From Bacteroidota bacterium (GTDB taxonomy: Bacteria > Bacteroidota > Bacteroidia > Bacteroidales > VadinHA17): 45,740 bases of DNA. Under the pieces are notes generated by a model. The model saw only the letters and a program-made list of their open reading frames with translations. It had not been told where the DNA came from and ran no database searches. How positions within the stretch are numbered: the stretch's first letter is position 1; every line of letters begins with the position of its first letter. Positions 16,087-24,520 of the stretch are shown piece after piece. Both the position numbers and the translations under genes were made by a program. The stretch is taken from contig JAEYZD010000050.1 of the NCBI GenBank assembly GCA_023430725.1, forward strand, positions 1 to 45,740. The letters are read 5' to 3'.

Positions 16087-16108
16087 AGTCTTCAACCGGC
16101 TGAAGACT
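16087..16108 (+). terminator. Probable Rho-independent terminator after the ATPase gene
   Basis: AGTCTTCA (16087-16094) pairs exactly with TGAAGACT (16101-16108) around a 6-nt loop, followed by ATTTT. A second, overlapping pairing CAGCCGG/CCGGCTG (16072-16078/16096-16102) is an alternative. The hairpin reaches into the stop codon of the convergent gldA-like gene. Confidence 0.5.
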
Positions 16109-16817
16109 ATTTTCCTGTCAGCTGCCTGAATGTCTCTTCGAGGCGGGCGCCGGCGAGAGAGGAGACCTGGTCAATGGGACCGTCGGCAACGACATGGCCG
16201 TGGTCAATGATTATTACCCGGCTGCAGATGGCCTCAACCTCCTGCATTATATGCGTTGAAAGCATCACTGTCTTTTCCTTGCCGGCCTCGGATATCAGAT
16301 TACGGATGTCAACTATCTGGTTCGGATCGAGGCCGGTGGTTGCCTCATCGAGGATCAGCACCTTCGGATCATGAATCAGCGCCTGCGCCAGTCCGACACG
16401 CTGACGGTAACCCTTTGAAAGAGCACCAATCTTCTTGCCCTGCTCCGGGACCAGGCCCGTACGCTCAATCACCGTGTCAACCGCTTCGTGAGACTTTTTG
16501 CCCAATGAATAAATATCCGCCACATAACCCAGGTACTCCCTGACATACATGTCAAGATAGATCGGGTTGTTTTCAGGCAGGTAACCGATTAATCGCCTCA
16601 TCTCCCTGGCTGACGGACCGGCAGGCAGCCCGCAAACGCTAACCTGACCCGCGTCGGCCGGAAAGAAACCGGTGATGATCTTCATCATCGTCGATTTTCC
16701 CGCCCCGTTGGGACCGATGAATCCAACTATCTCTCCTGCCGGGATTGAAAAGGAGACATCGTCAAGGGCCTTCTGGGCCCCATAGTTCTTGGTGACGTTA
16801 CTGACAACAATGGACAT
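16107..16817 (-). CDS. GldA-like ABC transporter ATP-binding protein, short form
   Basis: ABC ATPase of 236 aa: Walker A GPNGAGKS at 35-42, a Q-loop equivalent at GYLPENNPIY, signature LSKGYRQRVGLAQALIHDP, Walker B LILDEATTGLDPNQI and H-loop STHIMQEVE. The signature and the DPNQI stretch match GldA of the gliding-motility ABC transporter GldAFG. Two oddities: it ends soon after the ATPase core, whereas GldA usually runs to about 300 aa, and it reads DEAT rather than the usual DEPT. No gldF or gldG lies in the window. It follows the universal stress protein gene by 9 bp, so both likely share a transcript. It could instead be a GldA paralogue serving another permease. Confidence 0.8.
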   Translation of the reverse strand: MSIVVSNVTKNYGAQKALDDVSFSIPAGEIVGFIGPNGAGKSTMMKIITGFFPADAGQVSVCGLPAGPSAREMRRLIGYLPENNPIYLDMYVREYLGYVADIYSLGKKSHEAVDTVIERTGLVPEQGKKIGALSKGYRQRVGLAQALIHDPKVLILDEATTGLDPNQIVDIRNLISEAGKEKTVMLSTHIMQEVEAICSRVIIIDHGHVVADGPIDQVSSLAGARLEETFRQLTGK

Positions 16818-16826
16818 GAGGATCTT

Positions 16827-17669
16827 CTATCCGTACATGAACTGCCCTACATTGGCATAGGCCGATGAGGGATTCACACAGCATACAGGAATCTTCGAGC
16901 TGTTTGCGATAATGTACTGCTCTTTAGCGCCCCAGACATAATCGGCAAACGTGATGTCCTTCGTGGTCATGATGAGAAGGAGGTCTGCCTTTATCTCCTG
17001 TGCAATCTCAAGTGCCCTTTCACCCAGCTTGTCAGCGGGCTCCTCGCGGATCTCATACTCGATATTGTTCTGAATGAACATCCTCACAGTATAGTTGAGG
17101 TTGAGATTGGTCTTTTTGGCCAGCGAGTCATCCTTGCGGACAGCCTTGATAATATGAATCTTAGAGTCGAAATATTTTCCCATGAAGATGGCCATGGAGA
17201 GCTTTTCCTTCTCCTCCGACCGGAAATCGACCGGGAATACTATGTCGTGGTATCTTTCATTGTCGTTTGGCGGAGCCTGCACAACAATGTATGGCACTTT
17301 TGATTTTGCAATCACCTTCAGGGCCCAGCTGCCCGTCACCTTCTGCATGCCGCTGATGCCATGGGTACCCATCACTACCAGGGAGGCTTTGCGGTCATTG
17401 ACAAATTCGGGGATCTGCTTGAAGATCGTCCCCCTGGCAACATGGGTCTTAACCTTTGTGCCGAAGCGGCGCTCAACCTCTGCCCCCTTGTTTTCCATGG
17501 CAGCCTGCTTGGCTTTCATCCCCCCGTCAGTGGTGATCTTCTCCACCACATGAAGCAGGCAGATATCATTCCGTGTCTGGAGCGATATCTTGATTGCGTG
17601 CTGCAATGCATGTTCAGTCACCGGCGTGAAATCCCATGGAACCACAATGATCTTGCTGTCGACTTCCAT
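16827..17669 (-). CDS. Tandem universal stress protein (UspA family)
   Basis: 280 aa comprising two Usp domains. The first (about 5-145) starts KIIVVPWDFTPVTEHALQHA and carries the nucleotide-binding pattern MGTHGISG plus GSWAL. The second (about 150-280) starts DIVFPVDFRSEEKEKL and has lost the GxxGxxG motif, which is common in tandem Usps. The frame stays open to 18086, but the start is set at the ATG of MEVDSKIIVVPWDF because the upstream extension is not Usp-like and would run into asnS. Role: stress or energy-state response in the cytoplasm, not better defined. Confidence 0.9.
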   Translation of the reverse strand: MEVDSKIIVVPWDFTPVTEHALQHAIKISLQTRNDICLLHVVEKITTDGGMKAKQAAMENKGAEVERRFGTKVKTHVARGTIFKQIPEFVNDRKASLVVMGTHGISGMQKVTGSWALKVIAKSKVPYIVVQAPPNDNERYHDIVFPVDFRSEEKEKLSMAIFMGKYFDSKIHIIKAVRKDDSLAKKTNLNLNYTVRMFIQNNIEYEIREEPADKLGERALEIAQEIKADLLLIMTTKDITFADYVWGAKEQYIIANSSKIPVCCVNPSSAYANVGQFMYG

Positions 17670-17689
17670 AATGTAAACGTTTTCAGTTA

Positions 17690-17697
17690 GAAAAGTA
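17690..17697 (-). promoter_or_regulatory. Possible -7 box of the usp-gldA operon (TACTTTTC)
   Basis: One mismatch to TAnnTTTG on the minus strand, 20 bp from the proposed usp start, which is the usual distance in this window. Confidence 0.35.
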
Positions 17698-17801
17698 AAA
17701 TTACCCTTTTTGCCCGACAAATTCAAGAGGGCATATATCCTTTGAGAAACGGCGGCACTGTATGAAAAATTGCGTTTATGCACAAAAACAGTGCCATTTG
17801 C

Positions 17802-17819
17802 CGGCCGATCTTTCGGCCG
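17802..17819. repeat. Hairpin CGGCCGA-TCTT-TCGGCCG upstream of asnS
   Basis: Perfect 7-bp stem with a 4-nt loop, ending 15 bp before the asnS -7 box. It may be an operator or a remnant palindromic repeat; no T-tract follows on the plus strand. Confidence 0.45.
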
Positions 17820-17834
17820 AGAGGAACAAAATGC

Positions 17835-17842
17835 TATTTTTG
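17835..17842 (+). promoter_or_regulatory. -7 box of asnS promoter (TATTTTTG)
   Basis: Consensus TAnnTTTG, 23 bp before the asnS ATG. Confidence 0.6.
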
Positions 17843-17865
17843 CCTTAACAATGCAATGACAATTT

Positions 17866-19254
17866 ATGAAGAGAAAAAGAGTAAAGGAACTGCTTGCCGG
17901 AAATGCAACCGGAGAGAGTGTGCTCGTCAAGGGCTGGGTAAGGACAAAGAGGGAGATCAAGAATGTGGCGTTCGTGGCGCTGAACGACGGCTCTACCATA
18001 AACAACATACAGGTTGTCATTGACATAAATTCTTTCCCGGCGGAACTGCTGAAGGACATCACAACCGGCGCCAGCCTGGCAGTCAAAGGTACCCTGATTC
18101 AGTCGCAGGGGAAGGGCCAGAGCGTGGAGATCAACGCATCGGATATCACGCTCTATGGCAAGTGCGATCCGGAGACATATCCTCTTCAGAAGAAGGGTCA
18201 TTCGATGGAATTTCTCCGTGAGATAGCCCATCTCCGTTTCCGTACAAACACATTCGGAGCGGTTATGCGCATCCGTCACGCAATGGCCTTCGCCGTGCAT
18301 AAATATTTCAATGACAGGGGATTCTTTTACCTTCATACGCCAATCATAACCGGCAGTGATGCCGAAGGCGCCGGTGAGATGTTCCATGTGACTACAATGG
18401 ACCTTGAGAACCTCCCCCGCACAAAGGAGGGGAAAATCGATTATGAGCGCGATTTCTTCGGCAAAGCCACAAACCTGACTGTCTCCGGGCAGCTCGAAGG
18501 GGAGCTCGGAGCGCTGGCACTTGGTGAAATCTACACTTTTGGCCCAACCTTCAGGGCAGAGAACTCGAACACCCCGAGGCACCTCGCGGAGTTCTGGATG
18601 ATAGAGCCGGAGATGGCATTCTGGGACATCACTGACAATATGGACCTGGGTGAGGACTTCACGAAATACCTCATCAGATATGCGCTCGACAACTGCCGTG
18701 AGGACCTGGATTTCCTGAACAAGATGATTGACAACGCGCTCATAGAAAGGCTTGAGTTCGTGCTTGCCAACAGGTATGAGAGGCTTACCTATACGGAGGC
18801 CGTTAAGATTCTTGAAGCCTCCGGCCGGAAGTGGGAATATGCCGTGGGCTGGGGCCGTGACCTGCAGGCGGAGCATGAGCGTTACCTTGTTGAGACGCAC
18901 TTCAAAAAGCCGGTTATCCTTACCGATTACCCCATGAGCATCAAGGCTTTCTACATGAAACAGAATGATGACGGCAAGACGGTGAGGGCGATGGATGTTC
19001 TCTTCCCGGGCATAGGCGAGATTATCGGCGGCTCACAGAGGGAGGAGGAGATGGATAAGCTGACGCGAAGGATTGAGGAGTTGAACCTGCCGCTGAAGGA
19101 TCTCTGGTGGTATCTCGATACACGAAGGTTCGGCACGGCACCGCACTCAGGCTTCGGTCTGGGCTTCGAGCGGCTGATCCTCTTCATGACCGGCATGTCG
19201 AACATACGCGATGTGATTCCGTTCCCGCGCACACCGCGGAACGCGGAGTTTTAA
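17866..19254 (+). CDS. asnS: Asparaginyl-tRNA synthetase
   Basis: Class IIb enzyme charging tRNA-Asn. The 462-aa protein begins with the OB-fold anticodon-binding domain (VLVKGWVRTKREIKNVAFVALNDGS) and continues with the catalytic domain: LGEIYTFGPTFRAENSNTPRHLAEFWMIEPE as motif 2 and GFGLGFERLILFMTGMSNIRDVIPF as motif 3. Length and ends are normal. The AsnRS assignment rather than AspRS rests on the RHLAEFWMIEPE form and the IRDVIPFPRTP ending. rpoN follows after 21 bp on the same strand. Confidence 0.96.
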   Translation: MKRKRVKELLAGNATGESVLVKGWVRTKREIKNVAFVALNDGSTINNIQVVIDINSFPAELLKDITTGASLAVKGTLIQSQGKGQSVEINASDITLYGKCDPETYPLQKKGHSMEFLREIAHLRFRTNTFGAVMRIRHAMAFAVHKYFNDRGFFYLHTPIITGSDAEGAGEMFHVTTMDLENLPRTKEGKIDYERDFFGKATNLTVSGQLEGELGALALGEIYTFGPTFRAENSNTPRHLAEFWMIEPEMAFWDITDNMDLGEDFTKYLIRYALDNCREDLDFLNKMIDNALIERLEFVLANRYERLTYTEAVKILEASGRKWEYAVGWGRDLQAEHERYLVETHFKKPVILTDYPMSIKAFYMKQNDDGKTVRAMDVLFPGIGEIIGGSQREEEMDKLTRRIEELNLPLKDLWWYLDTRRFGTAPHSGFGLGFERLILFMTGMSNIRDVIPFPRTPRNAEF

Positions 19255-19275
19255 CGTACTGAGAAAAACGGCTTT

Positions 19276-20739
19276 ATGCTCGACCAGAAACTGCAACAAA
19301 AGCTGCTTCAGAAGCTCTCCCCGCAGCAGATCCAGATGATCAAGCTGCTGGAGGTGCCTGCCATGCAGCTGGAGCAGCGGATAAAGAAGGAACTGGAAGA
19401 GAACCCCGCCCTCGAGGAGGGCCCTGATGATGATGAGATGCCGGATGATTCAGGTGATGAGGATGTTGATGAGGAACAGGCAGAGCGTGAACAGGATGAG
19501 TTCGCCCTCGATGACTACCTCAATGACGAGGACATCCCGGATTACCGTCTTCAGATAAACAACACCTCGAAGGATGATGAGCGCCGCGAGGAGATACCAT
19601 ACGCCTCCGGAGCTTCATTTCACGAGACCCTAATCCAGCAGTTCAACATGCGCGTTGACACGGAACGGGAGGAGCTCCTTGGTGAATATATCATTGGTAA
19701 CATCGATGACGACGGTTACCTCCGCCGCGAGGTTGAAAACATGGTTGATGACCTGGCATTCCTTCAGAACATCACCACTACAGCAGAAGAACTGCATGCT
19801 ATCCTGAAGATAATACAGGACCTCGAGCCGGCCGGCGTCGGCGCCCGCGACCTGCGCGAATGCCTCCTGCTACAGATATCAAGAAAGGATCAGTCTCACC
19901 CCTCCGTGGCCCTTACAAAAACCGTACTGACAGACTTTTTTGAGGAGTTCTCAAGGAGACACTATGAAAAGATCATGGCCAGACTGGGCAAGAGCGACGA
20001 GGAGATGAAAGGGGTCATTGACGAGGTCCTGAGGCTCAATCCCAAGCCGGGCGGCACTGTCAGTGATCCGTATACCAAAACAGCCCAGCACATCATCCCC
20101 GATTTCATCCTCGAGGAGTCTGACGGCGGCCTGGAGCTGAGCCTTAACAACAGGAGCATCCCGGAGCTGAAGGTAAGCAGGAGTTACAGCGAGATGCTCG
20201 AGACATACTCGCGCGACAGGAAGGCAGGAAAACAAAACAAGGATGCAGTCATGTTTGTCAAGCAGAAGCTTGATGCGGCACGGTGGTTCATTGATGCAAT
20301 GCGGCAGAGGCAGAACACGCTGCTGCTGACAATGAACGCAATCCTTGAATACCAGAAGGAGTACTTCATCGAAGGGGATGACACAAAACTGAGGCCGATG
20401 ATCCTGAAGGATGTGGCCGAGATGACCGGGCTCGACATATCAACGGTGTCGCGGGTGGCAAACAGCAAGTACATACAGACCCATTTCGGCATCTATCCGC
20501 TTAAGTTCTTCTTCTCCGAGGGTATGCAGACCGACGGTGGCGACGAGGTTTCCACACGTGAGATCAAACGTATACTGCAGGAGTGTCTGAACAATGAAGA
20601 CAAGCGCAGACCGCTGACGGACGAGAAACTGACAGAGATACTTCAGGAAAAGGGTTACCAGATTGCCCGCCGCACGGTGGCCAAATACAGGGAACAGCTG
20701 AACATACCGGTGGCAAGGATGAGGAAGGAGATAAAATGA
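19276..20739 (+). CDS. rpoN: RNA polymerase sigma-54 factor
   Basis: 487 aa with all parts of sigma-54. The glutamine/leucine-rich region I comes first (QKLLQKLSPQQIQMIKLLEVP, EENPALEE), then a strongly acidic region II (about 48-85), the core-binding domain, a helix-turn-helix (DVAEMTGLDISTVSRV) and the C-terminal RpoN box ARRTVAKYRE at 464-473 that reads the -24 element. Sigma-54 promoters need an AAA+ activator; none is encoded in the window. The next gene starts inside its stop codon (ATGA), indicating translational coupling to a membrane protein. Confidence 0.97.
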   Translation: MLDQKLQQKLLQKLSPQQIQMIKLLEVPAMQLEQRIKKELEENPALEEGPDDDEMPDDSGDEDVDEEQAEREQDEFALDDYLNDEDIPDYRLQINNTSKDDERREEIPYASGASFHETLIQQFNMRVDTEREELLGEYIIGNIDDDGYLRREVENMVDDLAFLQNITTTAEELHAILKIIQDLEPAGVGARDLRECLLLQISRKDQSHPSVALTKTVLTDFFEEFSRRHYEKIMARLGKSDEEMKGVIDEVLRLNPKPGGTVSDPYTKTAQHIIPDFILEESDGGLELSLNNRSIPELKVSRSYSEMLETYSRDRKAGKQNKDAVMFVKQKLDAARWFIDAMRQRQNTLLLTMNAILEYQKEYFIEGDDTKLRPMILKDVAEMTGLDISTVSRVANSKYIQTHFGIYPLKFFFSEGMQTDGGDEVSTREIKRILQECLNNEDKRRPLTDEKLTEILQEKGYQIARRTVAKYREQLNIPVARMRKEIK

Positions 20740-21428
20740 GCAAGGGAGTAAACGGTCTGCCGGCTGAAGGTCCGGAACCGGAGGAGAACATTGCAGTTCA
20801 GGCTGACAACCACCGTCTGAAGAGGGCGGCGGAGGTCCTCTCTGTCGTTTTTCACCCGCTGTTCATTCCGCTGTACGGATTGCTTATTATTTACAGCTCT
20901 CCCACGCTGCTTTCATTTATCCCGCTCCCGGTAAAGAGGATGATACTTGTCCTGGTAGTGGCCAACAACGTGTTGATGCCCATTGCGCTTGCAATAGTCC
21001 TCTATGCCAGGGGCGCAATTGCGAGCATCCACGCCCGCGGCCGCAACGAGAGGGTACTGCTGCTTATCTTTGCATTGCTGATGTACAGCCTGACAGCATT
21101 TGTCCTGCTCAGGATACAGGTCCCTAACCTGTTCAAGGCATACCTTGTATCAATTGCCGTTGTAACCCTTGTCACCCTTCTGATAACAGTCAGGTACCGC
21201 ATTTCGATGCACGCCATCGGTTTCGGCGGGCTGATGGTACTTGTGATGTTCATGATTGCCCTTTATCACATCAGCATGGTGTGGCAGCTGTTTGCCGTTG
21301 TTCTGGCCGGCGGGGCCGTGATGTCATCAAGGATATACCTCGGGGATCACTCACCGGCTGAAGTCTGGTCAGGGTTATTCGCCGGAGCGGCGGTAATGGG
21401 AGTATCACTTTTTATTCTGCTCAAGTAA
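20736..21428 (+). CDS. PAP2-like multi-pass membrane protein
   Basis: 230 aa with a polar N-terminal 30 residues and five to six hydrophobic segments. It contains RISMHAIG and, near the end, SRIYLGDHSPAEVWSG, which resemble motifs 2 and 3 of membrane PAP2 phosphatases (PSGH and SRxxxxxHxxxD). Motif 1 (KxxxxxxRP) is not visible and the catalytic PSGH is altered to SMHA, so activity is doubtful. It overlaps rpoN by 4 bp (ATGA). Its 3' end overlaps the convergent glycosyltransferase gene by 24 bp. Likely an inner membrane protein; function unknown. Confidence 0.75.
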   Translation: MSKGVNGLPAEGPEPEENIAVQADNHRLKRAAEVLSVVFHPLFIPLYGLLIIYSSPTLLSFIPLPVKRMILVLVVANNVLMPIALAIVLYARGAIASIHARGRNERVLLLIFALLMYSLTAFVLLRIQVPNLFKAYLVSIAVVTLVTLLITVRYRISMHAIGFGGLMVLVMFMIALYHISMVWQLFAVVLAGGAVMSSRIYLGDHSPAEVWSGLFAGAAVMGVSLFILLK

Positions 21429-22601
21429 GCAGTCCATAGCCTTTTCAAACAGCGCCTTCGCGAAGCTGCTGTCAGCGTCGGGACCGGTCTCAGCGTCACT
21501 GATGCCACAGCCTGCAAGGGCATCGGCTGAATGTGCAGGGTCCGGGCTGCCTGCAGCGAGACCTGGAGTGCCGGAACTGTGACCGGCGAATACCGCGATG
21601 CCTTCCACGATCTCCGTCAGCTGTTCCAGCCTGTCCTGCTGAAGGGTTATGAAGCCATACTTTCCGTCAAGGTACATGCCGATGTATTCCTGTTCACTCT
21701 GGCCGGGGGTGGGTATGATTACTGCTCCCCTGCCCATCATGAAGAGCTCCATGACTGAAGTGTACCCTGCCCTGGTGATGACCAGTGACGAAGCTGCAAT
21801 GATACGGCTCATTTGCTCTTTGCCGGGGGCTGTGATGAAGGTGGCTGAAGGGTACCGCTCCGCGAATGCATGAGGCGCCGGGCCGGTGCTCAGTATCACC
21901 GTTTCCGCACCGCGAAGCGCTTCGGAAACCTTCTCAAGAAGAAGCGTCCTCTGAGGCTCAGGCCCCGAGAGTATCAGGCATACTGAAGGATCCCCGGATG
22001 AGCCGCCGAACCCCGGGACCGGTCCGGCAAACCGCGAGACCGGTCCCATGTAGATTATATTTCGGGGAAGCCTTACGCCGTGAGAGAGCCTGCCTGAAAG
22101 ATTCCCGCCACCCGGGTAGTCCGGCACAAGACACAGGTCATACCTGTCAATGATCAGTCTGTGCAGCCATGCGGCCGGGGTCTCCAGGAACCGCAGAAAC
22201 CGGGGAAAAGGAATCCGGAGCTGGTGGGTGACGTACACAGAATAAACTTTCCTGTTATAAAAACCAAAGCGATTGTCAGAGATTACCAGTGAAGGATTCA
22301 ACTCCCTGACAAGCCGCCGCAGAACCCTGTGTTCCGTGAAACCGGCTGCAATTATGCGGGGCAACTGCAGGAAGATGCAGATGTACTGCGGCAGGTGTCG
22401 TGAGTACCTTATCCTGAGCCCGGGGATTTCCAGCAGTCTTATGCCGGGCAGATCCCTTCCGGCCATCTCAAGCAGTGATGTGTCAGCTGCAAAGATGACA
22501 TCGCAACCCCGTTTCCTGAGCTCCAGCGCAACAGGGATCATACGTCCGGCATGGCCGAATCCCCAGCTCAGAGGGCTTACAACGACAGTCATGCCATTCA
22601 T
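21405..22601 (-). CDS. Glycosyltransferase, GT28/MurG-like fold
   Basis: 398 aa. The N-terminus VVVSPLSWGFGHAGRMIPVALELRKRG is the glycine/His-containing first Rossmann unit of GT-B enzymes. The C-terminal half carries RAGYTSVMELFMMGRGAVIIPTPGQSEQEYIG, the nucleotide-sugar binding pattern of MurG-like transferases. This fits the family annotated in Bacteroidota as UDP-GlcNAc:PP-undecaprenol-like or simply glycosyltransferase; acceptor unknown. The C-terminal 60 residues are Ala/Gly/Asp-rich and probably disordered. A start at 22592 (second Met) is equally possible. It follows the radical SAM gene by 5 bp in an operon. Confidence 0.8.
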   Translation of the reverse strand: MNGMTVVVSPLSWGFGHAGRMIPVALELRKRGCDVIFAADTSLLEMAGRDLPGIRLLEIPGLRIRYSRHLPQYICIFLQLPRIIAAGFTEHRVLRRLVRELNPSLVISDNRFGFYNRKVYSVYVTHQLRIPFPRFLRFLETPAAWLHRLIIDRYDLCLVPDYPGGGNLSGRLSHGVRLPRNIIYMGPVSRFAGPVPGFGGSSGDPSVCLILSGPEPQRTLLLEKVSEALRGAETVILSTGPAPHAFAERYPSATFITAPGKEQMSRIIAASSLVITRAGYTSVMELFMMGRGAVIIPTPGQSEQEYIGMYLDGKYGFITLQQDRLEQLTEIVEGIAVFAGHSSGTPGLAAGSPDPAHSADALAGCGISDAETGPDADSSFAKALFEKAMDCLLEQNKK

Positions 22602-22606
22602 GGCTT

Positions 22607-23389
22607 CTAACCGGAGACGGAGGTGGGAATGCCCATTTCGTTAACCTTCAGGGCAATGGCATTTAGCTCACTTACAGGTACTTTTCGCAGGCTGTTGCCC
22701 AGCGGGGTGTCACGGTGGATTGTGTAGATCATTACCTGACGGGGCCTCAGCCGCCCGAGGGCGCCGAGCCAGGCGGCTATCTCCTCCTCCGTTGTATTGT
22801 CCACCGGCTGCCCGTCGCACTCCCCCCGAACAAACAGGGTCTGGATGATGAAACTGCCTTCAAAATCCCTTACGTATTTTTCAAACAGGGCTAAACCGGT
22901 CTTCGCATGAGGCTGATTGACGCGGCTGACGGTTTCGGGCAGGGCCGAGTCGAGCTTGAGTATGTTCATATCGACCTTTTTCAGCGCATCGCGAACACTC
23001 TTCCGGCGCAGCATGGAGCCGTTGGAGAGTACGGAGATCCTCGCCTCAGGGAAGAACTCATTGCGCAGGGCGACGGAGTCGTCGATTATTGAAGCAAAAT
23101 CGGGATGCAGTGTCGGCTCCCCGTTACCGGCATAGGTGATTACATCAGGCGCCTTGCCCTGTTCCTTCATCTCAGAGAGCTTTTTTCTCAGGGCTTCATA
23201 CACTTCAGTACGTGATGGCAGTGCTTCCTTCCTTCCCTTTGATCCATGAGTCCATCCGCACTCGCAGTAGATGCAGTTGAAGGAGCACACCTTACGGCTG
23301 ACCGGCAGCAGGTTGATACCCAGAGATACTCCCAGTCTGCGGCTGCTCACCGGCCCGAAAACAATACTGTCAAAAAGGAAGGTTGCCAT
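22607..23389 (-). CDS. Radical SAM protein
   Basis: 260 aa with the cluster motif C-x3-C-x2-C at Cys35, Cys39 and Cys42 (CSFNCIYCECGW), preceded by FGPVSSRRLGVSLGINLLP. GNGEPTLHPDF supplies the glycine-rich SAM-contact region. The opening sequence and length match a COG0731-like group of Fe-S oxidoreductases in Bacteroidota and other bacteria whose substrate is not established. It is first in an operon with the glycosyltransferase; its own -7 box lies 20 bp upstream at the end of the amidohydrolase gene. Confidence 0.88.
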   Translation of the reverse strand: MATFLFDSIVFGPVSSRRLGVSLGINLLPVSRKVCSFNCIYCECGWTHGSKGRKEALPSRTEVYEALRKKLSEMKEQGKAPDVITYAGNGEPTLHPDFASIIDDSVALRNEFFPEARISVLSNGSMLRRKSVRDALKKVDMNILKLDSALPETVSRVNQPHAKTGLALFEKYVRDFEGSFIIQTLFVRGECDGQPVDNTTEEEIAAWLGALGRLRPRQVMIYTIHRDTPLGNSLRKVPVSELNAIALKVNEMGIPTSVSG

Positions 23390-23409
23390 TGAAAATCACG
23401 TTCAGAACA

Positions 23410-23417
23410 CAAATTTA
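23410..23417 (-). promoter_or_regulatory. -7 box of the radical SAM-glycosyltransferase operon (TAAATTTG)
   Basis: Consensus TAnnTTTG on the minus strand, 20 bp from the radical SAM start; it overlaps the stop codon of the upstream amidohydrolase gene. Confidence 0.55.
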
Positions 23418-24518
23418 CGATAATCTGCTTACGCGGCTTTCGGGCAGGAGGCGCATGTTCACCAGGTCAACCGGTTCCAGCAGCAGGAGGCCGGGCTTCT
23501 TCCCCGGCTCGATTGACCCGAGGGTGTTATCCATCTTCAGTGCCCTGGCGCCGTTGATTGTAGCCCATCTTATGATCTCTTCCAGAGCCAAATGGGGTGC
23601 GGTATCCTGCAGCAACCTCATCTCGCTGATCATGCTCAGGCTGCCGGTTGACGCCAGGCTGTCAGTGCCTACCGTGATCCGGTCGGTTATCTCGCGGAGC
23701 ATGGCTGCAGGCGGCATTATGCCTGAGATATACATATTGGATGAAGGGCAGAGGCAGAACCAGGTATTACCGGCTGCAGCAACTGCCGACGCCTCATCGC
23801 GTGTTATTACCGTGTTGTGAACAAGCAGCAGGTGAGCAGCAAGGTGTGAGAGCTCCAGGGCTGTCTCAGCGTGCCGGGACGTAAGCTTTCTCTCATCTTC
23901 CGACTCAAGGAAGTGCATTGAAATAACAGAATCGCGACTGATTTTTTCCCTTATCATCCGCCAGAGAGGCTGAGATATTGAATAGAGCGAATGAGGTGTT
24001 ATCTGCACCGGCAGGCGGGTTGCAGAGAGTTTATTCACCACCATCTCAGCGTTGCTCATGCGGCTGGCTGCCACCGAGGGGTCGGTACCGAACACCTCCG
24101 CAAAGGTGAGGTAGCTGATGGCGCTATCGCGCTTAATTACTTCAGTGAGGGAGTTGTTGCTTATGTCGCCGCAGGCGGCAATGCCTTCTGCAAACATATC
24201 ACTGTCGGCACTGGCAGCAGCAGCCACAACCTCTTCCTGCGAAGCTTCTCGCCTTGTGCGTACCGCCTCTACGAATTTACCGAGCCCGCCGCCGGCAGGG
24301 ATGAGTCCCCGCATGTGTGACAGCTCGAGGTGGGCGTGGCAGTTTATCAGCCCTGGTATTATGATGCCGTTGTAAAACTCTGTTCCGGCGCTCTCGGTGA
24401 GATTGCCGCCGGTATCTTCAACACCTGCTACCGTGCCGTCATCATCAACGGTGACAACGCCTCTGGTGAGCGGCCGGCCGGCCATTGTGAAAACATACTG
24501 TGCCGAGATTCTCCTCAT
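23415..24518 (-). CDS. Amidohydrolase-superfamily deaminase-like protein
   Basis: 367 aa, metal-dependent amidohydrolase of the SsnA/MtaD type. Metal ligands: His61 and His63 (NCHAHLELSHM), a His in SMHFLESEDE, and the Asp in VGTDSLAST. The fold is framed by the N-terminal beta-strands (QYVFTMAGRPL) and the C-terminal GSIEPGKKPGLLLLE. Related enzymes deaminate methylthioadenosine, SAH or aminodeoxyfutalosine; the substrate cannot be fixed here. The start is set at MRRISAQYVF rather than 23 residues earlier, because the extension overlaps the preceding gene and is not family-like. Last gene of the rbfA operon. Confidence 0.85.
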   Translation of the reverse strand: MRRISAQYVFTMAGRPLTRGVVTVDDDGTVAGVEDTGGNLTESAGTEFYNGIIIPGLINCHAHLELSHMRGLIPAGGGLGKFVEAVRTRREASQEEVVAAAASADSDMFAEGIAACGDISNNSLTEVIKRDSAISYLTFAEVFGTDPSVAASRMSNAEMVVNKLSATRLPVQITPHSLYSISQPLWRMIREKISRDSVISMHFLESEDERKLTSRHAETALELSHLAAHLLLVHNTVITRDEASAVAAAGNTWFCLCPSSNMYISGIMPPAAMLREITDRITVGTDSLASTGSLSMISEMRLLQDTAPHLALEEIIRWATINGARALKMDNTLGSIEPGKKPGLLLLEPVDLVNMRLLPESRVSRLS

Positions 24519-24520
24519 CG

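Noticed and set aside
17670..18086. N-terminal extension of the universal stress protein
   Set aside because: Not Usp-like and it would overlap asnS and its promoter; the family start MEVDSKIIVVPWDF is at 17669.
17845..18900. 351-codon minus-strand frame opposite asnS
   Set aside because: Shadow of asnS, whose motifs are complete on the plus strand.
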